Shown here piece after piece: positions 49,801 to 58,337 of a stretch of 64,000 bases of DNA. Origin of the DNA: JAWKSY01 sp041402125. GTDB taxonomy: Bacteria > Planctomycetota > GCA-002687715 > DRQF01. Numbering within the stretch: the stretch's first letter is position 1; each line of letters starts with the position of its first letter. The stretch spans positions 375,650-439,649 of the forward strand of contig JAWKSY010000001.1 in the NCBI GenBank assembly GCA_041402125.1, read 5' to 3'. The position numbers were made by a program, and so were the translations under genes. The notes beneath the pieces were generated by a model. It was not told where the DNA came from, searched no databases, and saw nothing but the letters and a program-made list of their open reading frames with translations.

Positions 49801-50092
49801 CCTCGACCGCGTCCATCGCGAGCCAGCCGCGCCCCTCGTGCACGCCGGCGTAGAGGACGCGCACGACGTTCGGGTGATTGCAGCGGGCCGCGAGGCGCGC
49901 CTCGCGCAGGATCCGCTCGCGCGCGCGATCGTCGCGAAAGAGATCGGCCCGCAGCACCTTGAGCGCCACGGGCCGGTCCATGTCGAGCTGCACCGCGCGG
50001 TAGACCGTCGCCATCGAGCCGCGGCCGAGGACGCCCTGGATCGCGAAACCCGGGATCTCGGGGAATCGATCGTGGTCGTCGCGCGAGGTCAT
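46871..50092 (-). CDS. Large membrane-anchored Ser/Thr protein kinase (PknB-like)
   Basis: A 1073-residue kinase. The Hanks-type domain (about 15-275) has GRGSMATVYRA, VALKVLR (ATP lysine), HRDIKPGNVM, LDFGLA and MAPEQ, all active-site residues present. A single membrane helix (about 293-313) is followed by a long outside region of about 760 residues that is helical and Arg/Glu-rich to about 700. The last ~250 residues are beta-rich and resemble a carbohydrate- or ligand-binding beta-sandwich (laminin-G/family 16-like), without PASTA repeats. The signal is unknown. FHA-containing proteins at 46309 and 51164 are likely downstream partners. Together they form a phospho-signalling neighbourhood. 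Confidence 0.92.
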   Translation of the reverse strand: MTSRDDHDRFPEIPGFAIQGVLGRGSMATVYRAVQLDMDRPVALKVLRADLFRDDRARERILREARLAARCNHPNVVRVLYAGVHEGRGWLAMDAVEGRTLKEILAAEGRLDEARVLDIARQIATALLRFEADGLVHRDIKPGNVMIDREGRVLLLDFGLATVTWDARYRTKSRAIGTPAYMAPEQATDPDAVSIRSDFFSLGATLYHLATGTSAFEAPRVAEVITKILYHAPPPARELVPELSEGFETLVARLLAKDPDDRPANVAELLATLAALSGETPVEAPRPGAGRRRRTAALAAIAAVVLGLTAGAIHLARDRSGEVGPVVEEPPPLAVRPLANLYRDEGDEAGAAEIDRREAAARELVFARAEGLAGYGAFDEAAAALDEGVHAAWARALGVPWAEIPERRRQAFDRARLDRLAAIATRRETLREERVAEVVASLEERGDALCRATPAPTDAEIAASLEEILVRSGLEDSASRGALAAARDDVATAVREERDGRLDERLDDIEGLADARAFRRALAALEDLEPRLARGGEASRSRGQKLRAQITAADAAARAAILEVRNTLRSIEGLRAPGLSFVADPFDAPHPSRIPRPPRPEYSRTFLAKALSSLPDRAEDLVDGVEDGTGSTLESLRALARVLALAAAWEQDLGARLAALPVGPIGTLRLADRRVVRDAVVGPPEEPGRPARGRRGTRRAADSELLAPSEWYERLALEAPTPARPHELLARAWLAFTTGDPGGALDLLDRARSLDPPHPAAPFIEEIVAHSLVFDERVRDEAGRERLRRRFELEDAARRDDDVRFRALLAGIDLAALEAEKPNGAALAEAYRRRDRAAGLRLGLAARFGESASIEILDLAARRVHLRPRLEAGGLVKAPAGHRFEAEGLVRREAGSIRPDELVPIAFDPGFDAEADLDLGFTFRPEGEGEAAPRWLSISLGEGRVLLLSRLLHRGDHLAEAWHGLERDWSEMREYGQAVAWRGELVGYRAAVAAAQSSPPELVLATGREYRVELRRREAGRALELLVDGRSLVRRVFERPLAPGPLEIRFPMPGRIGDLDVTGRLGQDPGDGR

Positions 50093-50108
50093 GATCCGTC
50101 GGAGCGAT

Positions 50109-51107
50109 TCACAGCTTCTTCGCGTGTTCCTTCAGGGCCTTGTCCAGCTCGGGCAGGGTGACGTTGTAGACCTCCTTGAAGGCCTTCTCCTGCGCTTCCT
50201 GCTGCGCCTTCGAGAACGTGGACTCGATCGCCGAGGGCCAGTTGCGGCGGACGGCCCGGACCCAGGCGCTGTACTTGCCCGGCTGCGAGCGCATCCAGTC
50301 GATGAGGACGTAGCCGGTGTAGAGGTCGACGAGCTTCAGCTCGTGCAGCCGCGGACGCATGATGCCGGCGACGGTCTTCGCGTTGCCCTTCGCGAAGGAG
50401 TCCTTCGAGAGCTCGAGGAACTTCTTGAAGACCTTCTTCGGACCGTCGTCGATCTTGAAGGGGGTCGCGCCGTAGGAGTCGCGGGTCGTCGAGCAGACCA
50501 TCTGGTCCGTGGTCTTGGCCTCGATCCAGGCGCCGGTGAACTCCTCGAGCCACGGCGGCACGAAGTTCGCCTTGAAGTGGAGACGGTTGGCGCAGAGGAA
50601 GCCCGTCTGGTGCGCGACGACCTGGATGAGGTAGTCGAGATCGTGCGGCTTGAGGTGGCAGGCGATCATGCGTCGCTGCTGGATCTCGTGGCAGAAGTCC
50701 GACTTCTCGTGGTTCTTGACGAACTGCTCCTTGTTCCAGACCGGATAGGTGTCCGCGTACCACTTGATGTACTGCTTGAAGGCGCCCTTGCTCGGCAGGA
50801 CGACGATCATCGTCTTCTGGTCCTGCCACAGGTGCTTCCAGCCCTGGACCTTCGTGTCGACGTTGAAGTTCTCGAAGGCCTCGTCGGCCGTCTTCGACAG
50901 CTTCGCCATCGTCGCGGCGGGTTTGCAGCTGCAGAAGGTGAAGTACTTCGACTCGAAGAAGTGCATCTTCACGCCGAGGGCTTCGGCGATCTTCTCCACC
51001 TCCTTCTCGGCCTTCTCGTCCTTCTTGTCCTGGGCCGGCGCGAGGCCGGCGACGAGGGCGAGGAGGGCCGCGGCGAGAAACGGCCGGGCGCAAGACTGGA
51101 ACGACAT
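50109..51107 (-). CDS. Secreted lysine-rich protein, DUF1570-like, function unknown
   Basis: A 332-residue exported protein: signal peptide (MSFQSCARPFLAAALLALVAG, then LAPAQ), then a lysine-rich, mostly helical body. It is unusual here because neighbours use Arg far more than Lys. Segments such as KYFTFCSCKP, IQVVAHQTGFL and WLEEFTGAWIEAK resemble the layout of DUF1570-type proteins, which are zinc-metalloprotease-like; the HQTGF position would correspond to HExxH but the second catalytic residues are not preserved, so it is probably inactive or unrelated. AGGAG precedes the ATG at 51107. It lies 16 bases upstream of the kinase gene. Confidence 0.75.
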   Translation of the reverse strand: MSFQSCARPFLAAALLALVAGLAPAQDKKDEKAEKEVEKIAEALGVKMHFFESKYFTFCSCKPAATMAKLSKTADEAFENFNVDTKVQGWKHLWQDQKTMIVVLPSKGAFKQYIKWYADTYPVWNKEQFVKNHEKSDFCHEIQQRRMIACHLKPHDLDYLIQVVAHQTGFLCANRLHFKANFVPPWLEEFTGAWIEAKTTDQMVCSTTRDSYGATPFKIDDGPKKVFKKFLELSKDSFAKGNAKTVAGIMRPRLHELKLVDLYTGYVLIDWMRSQPGKYSAWVRAVRRNWPSAIESTFSKAQQEAQEKAFKEVYNVTLPELDKALKEHAKKL

Positions 51108-51163
51108 CACCTGAACTCCTTCTTCCGGGTATACCCGTATCCGCTCCGACCGCCGGGCGCGCT

Positions 51164-53122
<1,959 letters not shown>

Positions 53123-53224
53123 CGATCCTGGCTTCCTTCGTGGGGCGCCCGATCCCCGCCGCCCGGAGGGGGCGGGCCTCGCGAGCGGTCCCGGAACCGT
53201 GGTCGCGCTCGTCTCGTGGCGCCG

Positions 53225-53230
53225 ATCATA
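53225..53230 (-). promoter_or_regulatory. Candidate -10 (TATGAT) for the FHA-sigma-54 activator gene
   Basis: TATGAT reads on the minus strand about 103 bases upstream of the start at 53122, in a 224-base gap. The -35 position reads TCGTGT, a weak match. Confidence 0.3.
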
Positions 53231-53346
53231 GCGGAGACATCGAGCGGACACGAACGAATCCCGTGCGGAACCGCGCCCTCTCCGCGGACCGAGAGCAGAC
53301 GGTCGACGCAAGCCCATTGGAACAACCGGGTTGCGGTGATTCCCGG

Positions 53347-54396
53347 TCAGTCGGAACGGGCGAGGAGCCCGCGCGCGGCGGCGATCACCTCCGGCACGGA
53401 GATGAGATCCATGCACCGGTGGGTGGGCTGCGGGCAGGTCTTCAGGTGGCAGGGTCCGCAGGGGACGTCGTGGATCAGGACCCGCGATCGCTCGAGGTTC
53501 CGGGCCGTCCAACCGGGGTGCGTGGCCCCCATGACGACGACGGTCGGCACCCCGAGCGCCTGGGCCATCGCGCGCGTGCCGGTGTCGGTGGTGACGAGCA
53601 GCGCGAGGTGCGGCAGGAGCGCCTTCAACGGCCCGAGGGGCACCAGATCCCGGCCCGAGTCCACGACCCGTTCCTTCATCCGACCCGCGATGTCCGCGAG
53701 CAGCGGTTCCTCCCCCGGCCCTCCGAGGACGACCGCCACCCCTCCCGTCTCGTGGACGAGGGCGTCGGCCGCGGCGGCGAAGCGCTCCGGCGACCAGAGC
53801 TTCGAGGAGCCGAACTTCGCCCCGGGATTGAGGCCGATGAGCGGCCGGTCGCCGAGATCGTGACGCTCGAGCCAGGCGCGGGCGAAGGCCTCGTCCTCGG
53901 GACGGGCCTCGAGCTCGTAGCGGAGATCGTCCGCCCGCGCTCCGAGCCGCTCCGCCGCGCGCAGGTAGAAGTCGACCATCGGCTCCGGCTCGCGGTAGCC
54001 GAAGCGGGTCTTCGGGCCGCGCGGGAGTCGCTCGGTGAGGAGCGGCGAGCGCCCTTCCCCGGCGTAGCCGACGCGACGCGGGATCCCGGCGAGGCGCGCC
54101 TCGAGGGCGGTGCCCAGCGAGTTCGTGAGGAGGAGGATCGCGTCGTAGTCCCCGGCCCGGTAGAGCCGCGCCGTGCGCAGCACGCGCCTCATCCCGCGGC
54201 CGAGCTCGGGGCCGAGCTCGACGATGCCGTCGATCCGCGACCAGCCCGCGAGGACCGGAGCGGCGTAGCGCTTGATGGCGAGGTCGATCCGGGCCTCGGG
54301 GTGGGCGAGACGGAGGGCGCGGATCGCCGGGGTGGCCATCACGACGTCGCCGACCCAGTTCGGGCAGCGGACGAGAATGCGGCGGAGCGGCGTCAA
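53347..54396 (-). CDS. waaF: ADP-heptose:LPS heptosyltransferase (WaaF-like)
   Basis: A 349-residue GT9 enzyme adding L-glycero-D-manno-heptose to the LPS inner core on the cytoplasmic face of the inner membrane. Diagnostic segments are ILVRCPNWVGDVVMATPAIRAL at the N-terminus, IGLNPGAKFGSSKLWSPERF, LLVTTDTGTRAMAQALGVPTV and the Cys-rich end VPCGPCHLKTCPQPTHRCM. It is closer to WaaF than the GT9 protein at 23607. The start is a TTG at 54396, supported by GAGAAGGA just upstream; no ATG fits. It sits downstream of the heptose adenylyltransferase and kinase genes in one direction, so heptose activation and transfer are encoded together. Confidence 0.9.
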   Translation of the reverse strand: MTPLRRILVRCPNWVGDVVMATPAIRALRLAHPEARIDLAIKRYAAPVLAGWSRIDGIVELGPELGRGMRRVLRTARLYRAGDYDAILLLTNSLGTALEARLAGIPRRVGYAGEGRSPLLTERLPRGPKTRFGYREPEPMVDFYLRAAERLGARADDLRYELEARPEDEAFARAWLERHDLGDRPLIGLNPGAKFGSSKLWSPERFAAAADALVHETGGVAVVLGGPGEEPLLADIAGRMKERVVDSGRDLVPLGPLKALLPHLALLVTTDTGTRAMAQALGVPTVVVMGATHPGWTARNLERSRVLIHDVPCGPCHLKTCPQPTHRCMDLISVPEVIAAARGLLARSD

Positions 54397-54428
54397 CGGC
54401 GTCCTTCTCGGGCGGCGCGCGGCCGCGC

Positions 54429-54947
54429 TCAGAACTTGAGGCGGCGGATGCGCTGGATGAGCTTGCTCGAGGCGTGGTCCTTGGGATCGCCGACGATGGC
54501 GATCGAGGCGCCGACCGAGGCGATCGTCTCGCGCTCGGGCACGCTGTCCTCGGTGTAGTCCGTTCCCTTCGCGACGATGCTCGGCTTCAGCGCGGCGATG
54601 AGCTCGTCGCAGGTCGCGTCCTCGAAGCCGATGACGTAGTCGACCCATCGCAGGGCGGCGATGATCTCCTTGCGCTCCTCGAACTTCTGGATCGGCAGCT
54701 TGGGGTTCTTGTACTTGCGGACGGAGGCGTCGGAGTTCACGGCGACGACGAGGTAGTCACCCCGGCTGCGGGCGTCCTTGAGGCAGCGGATGTGACCGAC
54801 GTGGAGCAGGTCGAAGGTCCCGTTGGTGAAGACGACGACCTTCCCCTCTTCCTTGAGGCAGGCGATGATGTCCGCGAGTTCCTCGACGTCATCGATCATC
54901 ACCGCGAGATCGCCCGCGTTCGTCGCCCGTTTCGTCCCCTTGGCCAC
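54429..54947 (-). CDS. rfaE2: D-glycero-beta-D-manno-heptose-1-phosphate adenylyltransferase (HldE C-terminal type)
   Basis: Makes ADP-heptose from heptose-1-phosphate and ATP. It is 172 residues and corresponds to the C-terminal domain of bifunctional HldE. The nucleotidyltransferase motif VVFTNGTFDLLHVGHIRCL (TxGxFDxxHxGH) and the later KGTDYTEDSVPERETI segment are present. The GTG at 54947 is preceded by GGGGGAGA; the upstream frame contains only out-of-context sequence from the kinase gene. The kinase domain is encoded separately just upstream, so the HldE functions are split. An ~18-residue N-terminal extension precedes the domain. Confidence 0.93.
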   Translation of the reverse strand: MAKGTKRATNAGDLAVMIDDVEELADIIACLKEEGKVVVFTNGTFDLLHVGHIRCLKDARSRGDYLVVAVNSDASVRKYKNPKLPIQKFEERKEIIAALRWVDYVIGFEDATCDELIAALKPSIVAKGTDYTEDSVPERETIASVGASIAIVGDPKDHASSKLIQRIRRLKF

Positions 54948-54976
54948 CGTTCTCCCCCCTGTTCGCTTCCTGGCCT

Positions 54977-55980
54977 TCAACCGCCGATCCGCATCGCCGC
55001 GTTGACGAGCTCCGTCGGCGAGACGGTCGCGGCCCCGAGCTTGCCGACCACGACGCCGGCTCCGATGTTCGACAGCTCGGCCGCCTCGCGGAAATCGGCT
55101 CCCGCCGCGAGCGACAGCGCCAGCAGGCTGACGACCGTATCTCCCGCTCCGCTCACGTCCGTGACCTCCCCGGGGAGGTCCGCGGCCGGGATGAAGACGG
55201 GTTCTTCTCCTCGTTCGAGGAGCATCATCCCGCGGTTGCCGCGGGTCAAGAGCAAAGCGCCGACATCGAGCATCTCGAGGAGCCGCGGACCCGCGCGGCG
55301 ACACTCCTCCTCGCTGACGACCGGATGACCGACGAGCGCCTCCGCCTCGGCGTGATTCGGCTTCGCGATCGAGACGCCGCGCATCATCGGAAGGTCGTAG
55401 CGCGAATCGCCGACGACGATCCGGTCCCCGGCGGCCGCGAGCACCGCCTCGACGAGGGAGCGGTCGAGGACGCCGTAACCGTAGTCCGAGAGCACGATGG
55501 CGTCGGCGCCCGCGAGAAGCTCGGGCAGGGCGCGTCGCAGCTCCTCGCGCGTCTCGGGGCGCGGCGGCCGGGACGGTTCGCGGTCGATGCGCAGCACCTG
55601 CTGTCGCGACCGCCCCTCGGCCCCGACCATCACGCGCGTCTTCGACACCGTCTCGCCGCCCGCCTCCAGTCAGAGTCCGGAGCAGTCGACCCCCGCTCGG
55701 CGAAGCAGGCGGCGAGCGCCCGCCCCGCGTCGTCGTCGCCGACGACGCCGGCGGCCCCGGTGCGGGCGCCGAGCGCGGCGAGGTTGTTGACGGCGTTGGC
55801 GGCCCCGCCGGGGATGCGACGCTCGCCCTCCCAACGGACGACGAGCACCGGGGCCTCGCGGCTGAGCCGCTCCGGCGCCGCGTCGAGGTAGACGTCGGCC
55901 ATGAAGTCGCCCACGACGACGACGCGCGCCGACGGAAAGGCGGCCGCGATCTCGGCGATCCTCTTGGCGGACAGGGTCAA
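54977..55980 (-). CDS. rfaE1: D-glycero-beta-D-manno-heptose-7-phosphate kinase, PfkB family (HldE N-terminal type), frameshifted
   Basis: Phosphorylates heptose-7-phosphate at C1 for ADP-heptose synthesis; a PfkB/ribokinase-family kinase. The N-terminal part reads VVVVGDFMADVYLD, then REAPVLVV and PGGAANAVNNLAALGA in one frame; the remainder reads GDSRYDLPMM, KPNHAEAEALVG, LLLTRGNRGMML and EVTDVSGAGDTVV (the GAGD catalytic-Asp motif) in another. The junction near 55660-55700 reads VDCSGL, an in-frame TGA, then LEAGGETVSKTR, so at least one indel plus a further error is present. The likely start is a TTG at 55980. It is one of two kinase paralogues in tandem. Confidence 0.85.
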
Positions 55981-56126
55981 GCGCGTCTCCCCGGGGTCAA
56001 CGCGAAGATAACAGGCCGGCGCGGATTTGCATGGGGCGTCGACCCGAAACTCGCACGGGAACGGACCTTCCGCGCCGCGGCCCCTTCGGCGACGCCGCCG
56101 GCGGCGCGGCCCGTCCACGACCCGGC

Positions 56127-57056
56127 TCACCGCGCCTCGAGGAAGGCGACGAGCTCCTCGCGGGCGACCACCGCGGTGTCGGAACGGGAGACCGCGACGG
56201 CGCCTGCCGCCATGCCGAGGCGACAGGCCTCGAGCCGATCGACGCCGGCCGCGAGCGCGAGGGCGATCGCCGCCATCGTGCTGTCGCCCGCGCCGGTGAC
56301 GTCGAAGACCTCGCGGCGATGAGCCTCGAACCGGTGGGTCGCCCCGTCGGCCTCGCGGAGGATCGCCCCCTCGCCGCCGAGGGTGGCGAGGATCGCCGCG
56401 CCCGGCAGTGCCCCGGCCCAGACCGCGAGCGCGGCCTCCGGGTCGCCGTCGCCGGCGCCGAGCAGCTCGCGCCGGTTCGGCTTCACGAGTCGCGCGCCCG
56501 CGTAGGCCGCGGGCGCGCGGCCGGACGCGGGATCGACGACGAACCCTCCCCGGGCGCGGAGCCGCGCGAGGAGGGCGTCGTCGATCGCGCCCTTGCCGTA
56601 GTCGGAGACGACCAGGAGGTCCTCGCCCTCCGCCGGGAGGGCGAAGGCGCGTCCCGGATCGCGCGGACCGCGCTCCTCGCGGTCGACGCGCAGGAGCTGG
56701 CCGGTCGGCCCCTGGAACCGCGTCTTGAGGGTGGTCGCGCGGCCCTCCTCGACGAGGCAACCCGCGGTGTCCACGCCCGCCTCGCGCAACATGGCGAGCA
56801 GACGGGCACCTTCTGCGTCCGCGCCGACGGAGCCGACGAGGCGGACGGAGGCGCCGAGAGCGGCGAGCCCCCGCGCGAGGTTGGCCGCGCCGCCGGGAAC
56901 CTCGCGCACGGTCCGCTCGCGCAGCACCGGCACCGGCGCCTCGGGAGACATGCGTTCGATCTCGCCGCGGACGAAGCGGTCGAGCATCAGGTCGCCGACG
57001 ACGGTGAGGTCGACCGCGGGAAGCCCGCGGAGTCGGGAGGCGAGCTCGGCGCTCAT
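56127..57056 (-). CDS. PfkB-family sugar kinase, second heptose-kinase paralogue
   Basis: A 309-residue ribokinase-family kinase resembling the HldE N-terminal domain: LTVVGDLMLDRFVRGEIERMSPEAPVPVL (opening segment, read in two parts), VPGGAANLARGLAALGASV, DYGKGAIDDALLARL, KPNRRELLG and VTGAGDSTMAAIAL with the catalytic Asp. It is intact, unlike the copy at 54977. The start overlaps the stop of lpxK (ATGA). Having two such kinases side by side suggests either redundancy or that one uses a different sugar-7-phosphate. Heptose-7-phosphate kinase is the best guess. Confidence 0.85.
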   Translation of the reverse strand: MSAELASRLRGLPAVDLTVVGDLMLDRFVRGEIERMSPEAPVPVLRERTVREVPGGAANLARGLAALGASVRLVGSVGADAEGARLLAMLREAGVDTAGCLVEEGRATTLKTRFQGPTGQLLRVDREERGPRDPGRAFALPAEGEDLLVVSDYGKGAIDDALLARLRARGGFVVDPASGRAPAAYAGARLVKPNRRELLGAGDGDPEAALAVWAGALPGAAILATLGGEGAILREADGATHRFEAHRREVFDVTGAGDSTMAAIALALAAGVDRLEACRLGMAAGAVAVSRSDTAVVAREELVAFLEAR

Positions 57057-58096
57057 CGGGCGGCCTCCCGCAGGCGAGCGAGGACGAGCTCGCGGAAGCG
57101 CGGCTCGTCGTCGAGCTCGAGGTCGATCTCGAGCACGCGGAGATCGGGCCAGGCGGCCTCGTCGGCGGCGAGGATCTTGGGCGCGTCCTTCTCGGTCGTG
57201 AGCACGAGGTCGGCGCCGCTCGCCGCGACGCGGCGGCGGAGGTCCTCGCCGAGCGCGGCGTCGAAGGCGCGGTGATCGGGTCGCGAGAGGGCGAAGGCCA
57301 CCTCCGCCCCGAGCTCCTCCACGACGCGGCGGAAGGACTCCGGCCGGGCGATGCCGCAGACGAGTCCGACGCGGCGACCCCGCAGGACCCCAAGGTCCTC
57401 GACCGTCCCGCCGAGGGAGCGGAGGCGGCGCGGCGCGTGCCGGGCCCGGAATCGCGGCGTCCGCGGGAAGTGCCGGACCAGCGACGCCTCGGCGGTGGCG
57501 AGATCCTCCGCCGACACCTCCTCGCCGCGCGTCAGGACGAGGAGGTCGGCCGCCGCGGCGGCCCCGAGGCCCTCGCGCCAGGGACCGGCGGGGAGGACGC
57601 GTCGCGGACCGACGAGCGAGCGCACGTCGAGCAGCATGATCTCGAGGTCGCGTTCGATCTGCAGGTGCTGGGCGCCGTCGTCGAGGATCACGCAGGCCGG
57701 CGGCGTCTCGCGCGCGAAGAAGGGGGCCGCCGCCGCGGCCCGGTCGGGCGCCGCCGCGAGAAGCAGGTCGGGAAAGCGCCGGCGCAGGAGGTGTCCCTCG
57801 TCGTTCGCCGCGGCCCCGTCGATGACGAGGGCGTCGCCGTAGCCGCGCGAGAGCACGAGCGGAGGCCGGAACTCGTCGGGAAGCGTGGCGAGGAGATGCG
57901 CGACCATCGGCGTCTTCCCCGTCCCGCCGACCGTCAGGTTGCCCACGCTGATCGTCGGCGCCGGCAACCGCCGCCCCCGCTTCAATCCCCGGCGGTAGAG
58001 CGCCCGCCGCATCCCCCCCACCGCCGCCCAACCCCAGCCGAGCGGAGCGAGCAACGACGCGGCGAGCGGCGACGACCAGGGCGCGGGCAGCGACAT
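57053..58096 (-). CDS. lpxK: Tetraacyldisaccharide 4'-kinase LpxK
   Basis: Phosphorylates the 4' position of the lipid A precursor at the inner membrane; a P-loop-type kinase of 347 residues. An N-terminal amphipathic or membrane segment (about 8-35) is followed by the Walker A-like VGNLTVGGTGKTP near residue 50, LSRGYG, DDGAQHLQIERD and the C-terminal VLTTEKDAPKI. The start at 58096 is the ATG nearest the conserved N-terminus; the upstream part of the open frame runs into the REP repeats. It overlaps the downstream kinase gene by four bases. Its presence shows the organism makes lipid A. Confidence 0.95.
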   Translation of the reverse strand: MSLPAPWSSPLAASLLAPLGWGWAAVGGMRRALYRRGLKRGRRLPAPTISVGNLTVGGTGKTPMVAHLLATLPDEFRPPLVLSRGYGDALVIDGAAANDEGHLLRRRFPDLLLAAAPDRAAAAAPFFARETPPACVILDDGAQHLQIERDLEIMLLDVRSLVGPRRVLPAGPWREGLGAAAAADLLVLTRGEEVSAEDLATAEASLVRHFPRTPRFRARHAPRRLRSLGGTVEDLGVLRGRRVGLVCGIARPESFRRVVEELGAEVAFALSRPDHRAFDAALGEDLRRRVAASGADLVLTTEKDAPKILAADEAAWPDLRVLEIDLELDDEPRFRELVLARLREAAR

Positions 58097-58136
58097 CCGA
58101 CCTCCCGACGAATTCTCACGTCCGCGCGGCAACCAG

Positions 58137-58247
58137 AGATGCGAGTACGGTGCCAGTCACCGGATGAGCATTTCGACGAATCCGTGCCGCATGCGTGGCC
58201 GCGGGAACGGAAATGCTCATCCGGTGACTGGCACCGTACTCGCATCT
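58137..58247. repeat. REP-type long inverted repeat (38-bp arms)
   Basis: Perfect 38-base inverted repeat, arms at 58137-58174 and 58210-58247, loop of 35 bases. The arms contain the core GGTGCCAGTCACCGGATGAG, itself partly palindromic (GGTGCCAGTCACC). This is the REPIN layout associated with RAYT transposases, in a family unrelated to the repeat at 6694. It lies directly upstream of lpxK. No transposase gene is in the window. Confidence 0.75.
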
Positions 58248-58258
58248 GCTCCGACCCC

Positions 58259-58284
58259 TCATCCGGTGACTGACACCGTATGAG
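58259..58284. repeat. Third, diverged REP unit
   Basis: TCATCCGGTGACTGACACCG with the following TATGAG repeats the core of the arm at 58217-58237 with two or three changes, in the same orientation. It suggests an older or decaying copy. Confidence 0.6.
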
Positions 58285-58337
58285 TCGCGCGCGGCCCCCG
58301 GCACCGTACGCGGGCCCCGGTCGGAGACCAGACGCGC

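Noticed and set aside
47204..50161. A 985-residue open frame antisense to the PknB-like kinase
   Set aside because: Complement of a clear kinase gene; composition is typical of antisense reading and no domain is visible.
51127..51136. GGGTATACCC perfect palindrome upstream of the lysine-rich gene
   Set aside because: Only ten bases and single occurrence noted; too short to claim as an operator.
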